This document shows positions 58,019 to 64,000 of a stretch of DNA of 64,000 nt, one piece after another. Made by a program: the position numbers and the translations under genes. Below the pieces are notes generated by a model. It was not told where the DNA came from. It worked only from the letters and a program-made list of their open reading frames with translations, and made no database searches. The stretch is from positions 868,001 to 932,000 of the forward strand of contig NZ_CP099917.1 of assembly GCF_030994125.1 (NCBI RefSeq). The letters run 5' to 3'. Positions within the stretch are counted from its first letter, which is position 1, and each line of letters begins with the position of its first letter. The stretch comes from Pseudoalteromonas xiamenensis (lineage in GTDB: Bacteria; Pseudomonadota; Gammaproteobacteria; Enterobacterales; Alteromonadaceae).

Positions 58019-58882
58019 GTGGACGACACACTCTTACCGCTGTTTAGCACCATTTTATTACTCTTCGCGAGCGCCGCGCTGTTCTTTTCTCGCAACATTG
58101 CCTTTTTGTTCGGCGTCATGACCATCGCAACCAGCTTTGCCTCAGGGATCATCTCTGCAATGGGGCTCGCGGTGATAGCCCTGATCGGCTTACTGGTATA
58201 CGCTCACACCAAAGTGCAACAACCACCGCTAAAATCGTTACTTACTGGAGTGCTGTTACTGGCCTGCGTGCTTCTTGCGACACATTTATTACCTGGATTT
58301 AATAATCCACAATGGCTTGAAAAAGAATTTAAGAGTGAGTCCAGTTTAGCCTTTTCTATGTATTTAAATTTCGATAAAGCATTGGTGCTTTTCATCCTAG
58401 CTGGACTCTATCCCTTTTTGTTCGACAAGCAAGTCTCGGTTAGCAGCGGGACTTTGGGTCTCACCCCTCGCTCTAAACTCATACTGATTTTGTTGTTTGG
58501 GAGTATTTTCCCACTCGCCATGACACTGGAACTCATTGAGCTTGAAATGGGACTGCCTTCTTGGTGGTGGCTGTTTGCGCTCAATAACCTGCTTATCACC
58601 TGTACAGTTGAAGAAGCTTTTTTCCGCGGTGCACTTCAAGGACAAGTTCTAAATCGTTTTGGTGCCGTCACGGCACTTTTGATAAGCAGTGTATTATTTG
58701 GTGCAGCTCATTTTGCGGGTGGGTTGGAATACGTATTGGTGGCAACCGTAGCCGGTTGTGGCTATGGCTACGTTTACGCCTCAACAGGTCGGCTTTCGCT
58801 TGCCGTGTTGAGTCACTTCACGGTCAACTTTATCCACTTGGCCTTTTTTACTTATCCTAAACTTGCTCCTATTGATCTCTAG
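58019..58882 (+). CDS. CPBP family intramembrane metalloprotease
   Basis: A 287-residue protein with about eight helices. CPBP (Abi/CAAX) motifs are present in order: EEAFFR (Glu198, Glu199, Arg203), FGAAH (His231), and HFTVN (His266, Asn270). These proteases cut within membranes; some process prenylated or bacteriocin-related peptides. GTG start with AAGGAA six bases upstream. Stand-alone; no toxin or peptide gene adjacent. Confidence 0.92.
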   Translation: MDDTLLPLFSTILLLFASAALFFSRNIAFLFGVMTIATSFASGIISAMGLAVIALIGLLVYAHTKVQQPPLKSLLTGVLLLACVLLATHLLPGFNNPQWLEKEFKSESSLAFSMYLNFDKALVLFILAGLYPFLFDKQVSVSSGTLGLTPRSKLILILLFGSIFPLAMTLELIELEMGLPSWWWLFALNNLLITCTVEEAFFRGALQGQVLNRFGAVTALLISSVLFGAAHFAGGLEYVLVATVAGCGYGYVYASTGRLSLAVLSHFTVNFIHLAFFTYPKLAPIDL

Positions 58883-59211
58883 ACGCGATAAGCAAATGTC
58901 GGTCTTCTCTTTGTGGCTACAGCAACTGGCAATTTAGACGCGGTAGTCACAGGGATGTACCACTTGCATCCTCGGCGTGCTTTTACACGTCCATAGCTTG
59001 AACGGCTAAAACTAAACATTGAACAAATTTTTTAACTTTTATTCAATGAGTTAATCTATTTCATTGTGCTTTTACCCCCTTTCTATCCTATTTGAATTCT
59101 GTATAAATAAATGAAATGTTCTTGCACTTTTCATGTAACCCGCTTAAAAGTGAAATAAATGTTAATTTAAAATAAATACTCTACATGACAACCGCAAAGG
59201 ATACTCTGCAC
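58883..59211. other. Intergenic region upstream of the NLP gene
   Basis: About 330 bases, AT-rich toward the right. No gene supported. TATAAATAAATG near 59101-59113 may contain a -10-like element, but there is no convincing -35. The upstream half has no recognisable structure. Confidence 0.5.
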
Positions 59212-59997
59212 ATGACACGACATTTACTTTCACTCTCCACCTTTATTGCGCTCACGCACCCTGCACTTGCGAGCGATTTTCAAGCACTTAATGAGGCTCT
59301 ACCGCCAAGTTACGTCATTAATGGCACTGAGCCGGTTTTCGATTTCGATGGTGATGGTTGTTTACCAAGTGCCGGCATTAATCGTTCAGGCCAACAAAAT
59401 GCTGGATTAAAAACCTCAGGGAAAATTACTGGCGATTGCCGAGATAACCATTTTCTCAATACGTCGAACACCGTGCACCGCTATGTCTGTCAAGACAACG
59501 CAACTGGCTACTACTGCGCGCACTTTTACTCATTGTATTTTGAGAAAGACCAAGTTTTTGATTACTTTGGTGGAGGCCATCGGCACGACTGGGAATACGC
59601 CGCAGTTTGGACAAAAAATGGGTTGGTTACACACGGTAGCTATAGCGCGCACGGAGACTTAAATACAAAGCCTAAAAATGAGCTACCAATGGAAAACGGC
59701 CACCTTAAAATCGTTTACCACAAAGATGGCATTTTAACGCATGCAATGCGCTTCGCTAAAAACAATGAATATGCTGAAAACGCCTATAATCGCTTCGTCA
59801 CCCCCGCCATCATAAGTTGGTATCGCATGACAGGCGACGGTATTTCAAATTTAGAACTGAGAAGCAAACTAAACTCGTACGATTATGGTTCTGCGACATT
59901 ACCCGTAAAAGACAGTCGCTTTCTGTACAACGTAAACCGCTTCAAACCTGCCGAATACCCCTCCTTCACAGAATATGATGTAGAACATTCACAATAA
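59212..59997 (+). CDS. Secreted NLP (NPP1/Nep1-like) protein
   Basis: A 261-residue exported protein (signal peptide about 1-21, ALASDF). The heptapeptide GHRHDWE at 122-128 is the exact signature of Nep1-like proteins, which in plant pathogens lyse eudicot membranes by binding glycosylceramides with a metal ion held by this motif. Four cysteines (Cys50, Cys76, Cys93, Cys102) precede it, the arrangement of type 2 NLPs. The DFDGDGC stretch may bind calcium. ATG 59212 is preferred because AAAGGA lies ten bases upstream; the ATG at 59185 has no site. In a marine bacterium the target might be algae or invertebrates, inference only. Confidence 0.93.
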   Translation: MTRHLLSLSTFIALTHPALASDFQALNEALPPSYVINGTEPVFDFDGDGCLPSAGINRSGQQNAGLKTSGKITGDCRDNHFLNTSNTVHRYVCQDNATGYYCAHFYSLYFEKDQVFDYFGGGHRHDWEYAAVWTKNGLVTHGSYSAHGDLNTKPKNELPMENGHLKIVYHKDGILTHAMRFAKNNEYAENAYNRFVTPAIISWYRMTGDGISNLELRSKLNSYDYGSATLPVKDSRFLYNVNRFKPAEYPSFTEYDVEHSQ

Positions 59998-60288
59998 TGT
60001 TCGCTTGATTCTGAATGCGTTTAATCATCGAGCACAACGCAGCCCATCAGAAAACGGCATTAATCTTGTCGTTTTCACTTACATTTCAACACAAACACTT
60101 CCTTGCTCAAAAATAAAGCAAATAATTTCTTCCCAAATTAGAGTAAATATGTAAAATCACAAATCTGCAACAATTGAGTAACTTAGTTGATGCACAATCC
60201 CAAAGTTGAACAGTTTGGGTAGTTCGGAAGTTCTTCTTCGAATGCATGGATAGCGCCATATAACTTTAATAATAACACACGGTTAGCT

Positions 60289-62310
60289 ATGAAAATTTCA
60301 ATTTACAGACCTTTGACGGGACTATGCGCTGCAGCGCTTTCTTTTCAAGCATTCAGTGCAATCCCAAACAATTACTATCAATCGGCCGATACGTCGTCCG
60401 CTACCACGTTAAAATCGAGTCTCCACGATATCATTAAAGGTCACACCAAGATCCCCTATACGGCATCAACAACTGACACATGGGACGTGCTAGAGCTTGC
60501 AGATCAAGACCCTGCGAATACCGCAAATGTCATCGACTTATACAAAAATGCCAGCTATATCAAAGCGGGTGGCGGCAACACAAACTACAACCGAGAGCAT
60601 TCTTGGCCAAAATCATATGGCTTCCCAAACGATGGCCCCGACAATTACCCCTACACAGATCTGCATCACTTATTTATTGCTAACAGCAGCTATAACTCCA
60701 GTCGTAACAATAAACCGTACGCGCTTTGTAGCGATGCAGCCTGCATTGTGAAGACCACTGAAGTGAATAATGGTCGTGGCGGTGGCGTTTTGGACGTGAG
60801 CTTAACGCTTGGCAGTGGCGCTGCAGATGGCATTTGGCAAACTTGGCCTGCTCGCCGTGGTGACGTTGCTCGTGCACTTATGTATTTAACTGTTCGCTAT
60901 GAAGGTGGCGTGCATTCAACGACAGGCGTGGCTGAGCCAGACTTAGAATTAACGGACAACCGTGCATTGATTGAGGCCTCAAATACAGGAGGCAATGAAG
61001 CAACAGCCTATATGGGATTGAAATCCGTACTCATTAGTTGGAACCGTGAAGACCCTGTTGATGATTTCGAACGTCGCCACAATGAAGCCGTTTATCAAGC
61101 TCAAGGCAATCGTAACCCATTTGTTGATCACCCTGAATACGCGACTTGTTTATTTGAAAATCAATGTACGGGTACCCCTGCTGGACAACTTCCAGCCACA
61201 CCATCTGGTTTTTCTGGGGTGTCAGGTGATGGCTCAATTCGCCTAACATGGCAAGCCAACACAGAAAGTAACCTAACGGGCTATCGAATTACTCGCCAAA
61301 GTGACACCAGCGCAGAAGCAACCTTAGCAACCATAACCACCACGTCGTATATCGATAACTCGGTGAGTAACGGCGTACGTTACCAATATCGTCTTTATGC
61401 GCAAAATACTCTCGGTAATCAATCCACACCAGCCAGCACATCGTGGTTGATGCCAGCAACACAAGTCACCGAAGGTATTTGGATCAACGAATTGCATTAT
61501 GACAACGATGGTACTGATGTAAATGAAGGTGTTGAGGTTGCCGGTAGTGCTGGATTAAATCTAAATGGATGGCAGCTTATCGCGTACAATGGAAATGGCG
61601 GTGCAGCATATAAAACAGTGGCCTTGAGCGGTACGCTTAGCAATCAAAGCAATGGGTTTGGTACAGCCTCGTTTGCTATTTCAGGCCTGCAAAACGGGGG
61701 GCCCGATGGTATTGCGTTAGTCAATGCGGCCAATCAGGTTGTGCAGTTTATCAGCTATGAAGGAAGTTTTACCGCGACGGACGGCCCTGCCAAAGGAGTC
61801 ACCTCTCAGGACATCGGGTTGAGCGAATCCACCACATCGCCCGTTGGTAAGTCATTGCAATTGACGGGATCTGGCACAAACTCAAATGCCTTTACGTGGG
61901 CTTTACAAGATGCGTCGTTCGGTCAAATCAATGCCGGACAATCCTTTGGTGGCAGCACCCCGCAAGAACCAAGCTTGTTTACCAATAGCAACCAAATTGC
62001 AATTCCGGATAATGGTAATGTTGATTCTACATTAAACGTTTCAAAAACTGGGGTATCTGGGAATGTAATGGTCAGTGTAAACATCACCCACAGCTATCGT
62101 GGTGATATTGCCCTAACCCTTGTTGCGCCTGATGGCAGTCAATATTCTCTGAAAGAGAAAAACGGCAACGACGGCGTCGCAAATGTTGTCGAACAATTCC
62201 CAGTCAATTCAACCAGTAAAAGCCAAGGAACTTGGACGCTAAAAGTATCAGACAACTACAAACAAGACACGGGTACACTGAACAGTTGGTCACTGCAATT
62301 TAACCAATAA
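60289..62310 (+). CDS. Secreted endonuclease I with FN3, lamin-tail and P domains
   Basis: A 673-residue exported nuclease (signal peptide about 1-24, FSA). Catalytic endonuclease I domain at about 25-285, with NREHSWPKSYGF and TDLHHLFIANSSYNSSRNN, as in Vibrio Vvn/EndA nucleases. It is followed by a fibronectin type III domain (about 300-390), a lamin-tail-like domain (WINELHYDNDGTDVNEGVEV, about 395-555) and a C-terminal P (proprotein convertase) domain (about 560-673). It cuts extracellular DNA for nutrients or biofilm release. A terminator follows. Confidence 0.92.
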   Translation: MKISIYRPLTGLCAAALSFQAFSAIPNNYYQSADTSSATTLKSSLHDIIKGHTKIPYTASTTDTWDVLELADQDPANTANVIDLYKNASYIKAGGGNTNYNREHSWPKSYGFPNDGPDNYPYTDLHHLFIANSSYNSSRNNKPYALCSDAACIVKTTEVNNGRGGGVLDVSLTLGSGAADGIWQTWPARRGDVARALMYLTVRYEGGVHSTTGVAEPDLELTDNRALIEASNTGGNEATAYMGLKSVLISWNREDPVDDFERRHNEAVYQAQGNRNPFVDHPEYATCLFENQCTGTPAGQLPATPSGFSGVSGDGSIRLTWQANTESNLTGYRITRQSDTSAEATLATITTTSYIDNSVSNGVRYQYRLYAQNTLGNQSTPASTSWLMPATQVTEGIWINELHYDNDGTDVNEGVEVAGSAGLNLNGWQLIAYNGNGGAAYKTVALSGTLSNQSNGFGTASFAISGLQNGGPDGIALVNAANQVVQFISYEGSFTATDGPAKGVTSQDIGLSESTTSPVGKSLQLTGSGTNSNAFTWALQDASFGQINAGQSFGGSTPQEPSLFTNSNQIAIPDNGNVDSTLNVSKTGVSGNVMVSVNITHSYRGDIALTLVAPDGSQYSLKEKNGNDGVANVVEQFPVNSTSKSQGTWTLKVSDNYKQDTGTLNSWSLQFNQ

Positions 62311-62357
62311 ACATCCCCCGATATTGTGCGTTCACTACTGCAGCGCACGGTGCTAAT

Positions 62358-62406
62358 AGCCCAGTTTCCGTTGGCCGTATACCAACGCAAAACTGGGCTT
62401 TTTTAT
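62358..62406 (+). terminator. Rho-independent terminator after endonuclease gene
   Basis: AGCCCAGTTT pairs with AAACTGGGCT (62358-62367 with 62390-62399), an inner CGTTGG/CCAACG stem, and a T-run follows. Confidence 0.88.
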
Positions 62407-62495
62407 GAACAAATTCCGTCCAATTATTTGTAATAACTTGCTGAGCTAACTACAGTTAACCTAGTTCGCGCGTACACATACAAACGGAGTCTTAC

Positions 62496-64000
62496 ATGGC
62501 GCAACGCTCTCTTCTTTGGCCTCTACTGCTTGTCACCTTACCCAGTGCGTGGGCTGAATCAGATGAACGAGCTTTGTTCGACTTATCGTTAGATGAACTT
62601 CTTGCAACGACCGTTGAAACAGCAAGTAAATATAAAGAATCGTTTACGGAATCCTCTGCGATAAATACCGTCATTAGCCGCGAAGAAATCAAAGGTTTTG
62701 GTGCAAACAACCTTGTTGAGGTACTTGAACGAGTTGTCAGTGTCCATATGACCGGCTCAAACTTTTTTCCTCAAAACGTAATGTCAATGCGCGGGGATTT
62801 ACTCGGCCATTACGATAACCATGTCTTAATGCTCTTAAATGGTCGCCCTATTCGAGAATCTTATGCCGGAGGTGTTAATTTTTCTGTTTATACCGCTTTG
62901 CCGCTGAGTGTTATTGAACGCATTGAAATCATTCGAGGTCCGGGTTCTGCACTTTATGGCACTAACGCCTATTCTGGTGTCGTGAATATCATCACCTCAA
63001 AACAACAGCCGTCACAGATGACAGCAACCTTTGGCAGCTTCGATACCAAAGCATTGGAACTGTCTACTCATATCGAGTCGGAAGCATTTAAGGGGAACAT
63101 TGCGCTCAAGTTATTTGATGAACAAGGATGGGATTTTGCTGCATTTGATAACAACCATGTGTTCGGCCAAACCGATTACGGTGAAACAAACGTAGGTCTC
63201 TTTGCTGACGCAACCTATGGCAATATTTCAGCGAACTTACTCTACACAAGCAGCAAACAGCTGTTTATTGGCGCATCAGCCGACTGGGTCGCTGGCCCAG
63301 CAATTGATGACCGAACCATGGAGTCAGAACGCTTATTTTTCGATATTAGCCATGAGTTAAATCTTGATACTGATTGGCTAATGCAAAGTCATTTATCGTA
63401 CTCGACGATGACCTTCGATCATTACAACTATCTTGGTAAATCCAAAGACACTACGTTGGAAATCACCACGCTTTATCGCCCTTCTGAACAGTTAAATTGG
63501 GTGATTGGCGCTACGCTTTGGTATCAAGATGTGGGCTCTGAAGCTCGGCTTGCTAAAGCACCCGTACCGGACTTTACCGCAACATGGTACACAACTTACA
63601 CGCAGGTCGACTATAAACCGTTTGAAGCGTTAAAACTCATTGCAGGTTTACAATGGAATAAAGCAGACCAACTCGACGCGAAAGTAGTTTCTCGTTTAGG
63701 TGCAACGTATCAACTCACCCAAAATATTGGTTTTAAACTCATGCGAGCACAAGCTTACAGGGCTGCGTTTGGCGTTGAAACGGGTTTTTCCCTCATACTC
63801 ACAAACCCTGATGGCTCTATTCGTGGCGGCCTTCGTGGAAATCCAAACCTAGCACCAGAAGAAATCACCACAACCGATGCCCAACTCTTTTATCACTCTG
63901 AACAAGTCCAACTCGCTGCAACGTTTTTTCACAGCAAACTCAGTCAACTCGTGGCTCGAGAACGAGCGGCTGACAACGTGATTGATTTTGTAAATAAGGG
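62496..64000 (+). CDS. TonB-dependent outer-membrane receptor (3' end outside window)
   Basis: At least 501 residues, open to the right edge. Signal peptide about 1-20 (SAWA). The plug domain (about 40-165) has TVISREEIKGFGANNLVEVL, MSMRG, LLNGRPI and ERIEIIRGPGSALYGTNAYSGVVNIIT, all diagnostic. A 22-stranded barrel then begins. TonB receptors import iron chelates, cobalamin or sugars; the segment DLSLDELLATTVETASKYKES is a TonB-box region of the kind found in uncharacterised vitamin B12/colicin-type receptors. The substrate is not known. The ATG has GGAG about 7 bases upstream. Confidence 0.93.
   Translation, partial: MAQRSLLWPLLLVTLPSAWAESDERALFDLSLDELLATTVETASKYKESFTESSAINTVISREEIKGFGANNLVEVLERVVSVHMTGSNFFPQNVMSMRGDLLGHYDNHVLMLLNGRPIRESYAGGVNFSVYTALPLSVIERIEIIRGPGSALYGTNAYSGVVNIITSKQQPSQMTATFGSFDTKALELSTHIESEAFKGNIALKLFDEQGWDFAAFDNNHVFGQTDYGETNVGLFADATYGNISANLLYTSSKQLFIGASADWVAGPAIDDRTMESERLFFDISHELNLDTDWLMQSHLSYSTMTFDHYNYLGKSKDTTLEITTLYRPSEQLNWVIGATLWYQDVGSEARLAKAPVPDFTATWYTTYTQVDYKPFEALKLIAGLQWNKADQLDAKVVSRLGATYQLTQNIGFKLMRAQAYRAAFGVETGFSLILTNPDGSIRGGLRGNPNLAPEEITTTDAQLFYHSEQVQLAATFFHSKLSQLVARERAADNVIDFVNK

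Noticed and set aside
1..64000. tRNA, rRNA, prophage or insertion sequence
   Set aside because: No cloverleaf-like segments, rRNA stretches, transposase or integrase frames were recognised by eye; a dedicated RNA search would settle the small-RNA part.

Overview
The window is chromosomal DNA of a marine, heterotrophic gammaproteobacterium, most likely in the Alteromonadales and close to Pseudoalteromonas. The basis is family resemblance only: a secreted GH13 amylase of the cold-active Pseudoalteromonas haloplanktis type with its long C-terminal extension, a GlyGly-CTERM metalloprotease, EfpL (YeiP), a Gcw_chp outer-membrane protein, TrmK, and four chemoreceptors in 64 kb. No rRNA, tRNA, CRISPR array, transposase or integrase was recognised. 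Genes are dense, on both strands, in short operons.

Layout: 1-3.1 kb, MacB/LolD-type ABC exporter (ATPase cut by the left edge, two FtsX-like permeases). 3.2-5.9 kb, lipoprotein, small heat-shock protein, efpL, PilZ-like protein. 6.1-8.8 kb, a four-gene flavinylation module: outer-membrane barrel, FMN-binding protein, ApbE and a small haem-b-like membrane protein. 8.9-15.1 kb, PhoD phosphatase opposite an operon of a cytochrome b/ethylbenzene-dehydrogenase-like haem fusion, a DUF1566 protein and a secreted phosphoesterase with two PPC domains. 15.1-20 kb, housekeeping and lipid genes. 20-27.5 kb, three chemoreceptors with different sensor domains around a Gcw_chp porin-like protein. 27.5-29.1 kb, an AT-rich stretch with one orphan gene. 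29.1-31.3 kb, rhodanese, ohr/ohrR with a compact divergent promoter, trmK. 31.3-32.8 kb, a soluble histidine kinase/H-NOX pair. 33-37.6 kb, GlyGly-CTERM protease, lipoprotein and TPR protein. 37.7-43 kb, a fourth chemoreceptor, flavin reductase-like protein and a NarL-type two-component system. 43-51 kb, MAPEG, LysR/QorB, SixA-like, amylase and a hybrid kinase. 51.3-53.4 kb, a two-gene operon of unknown function and a divergent TIGR03643/DUF2256 pair. 53.4-56.3 kb, AraC regulator opposite SRPBCC/fatty-acid-hydroxylase genes, then a peroxiredoxin. 56.4-57.8 kb, a MATE transporter broken by a frameshift in a five-G run. 58-64 kb, CPBP protease, secreted NLP (GHRHDWE) protein, secreted endonuclease I and a TonB receptor cut by the right edge.

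Working together: one theme is secreted degradation and nutrient capture (amylase, metalloprotease, nuclease, two phosphatases, TonB receptor). A second is envelope redox chemistry (flavinylated protein, two haem-b membrane proteins, EB_dh domain). A third is chemical sensing (four chemoreceptors, H-NOX, two kinases, OhrR). The least explained parts are the EB_dh/DUF1566/phosphoesterase operon, the flavinylation module beside it, and the unknown pair at 51.3-52.7 kb.
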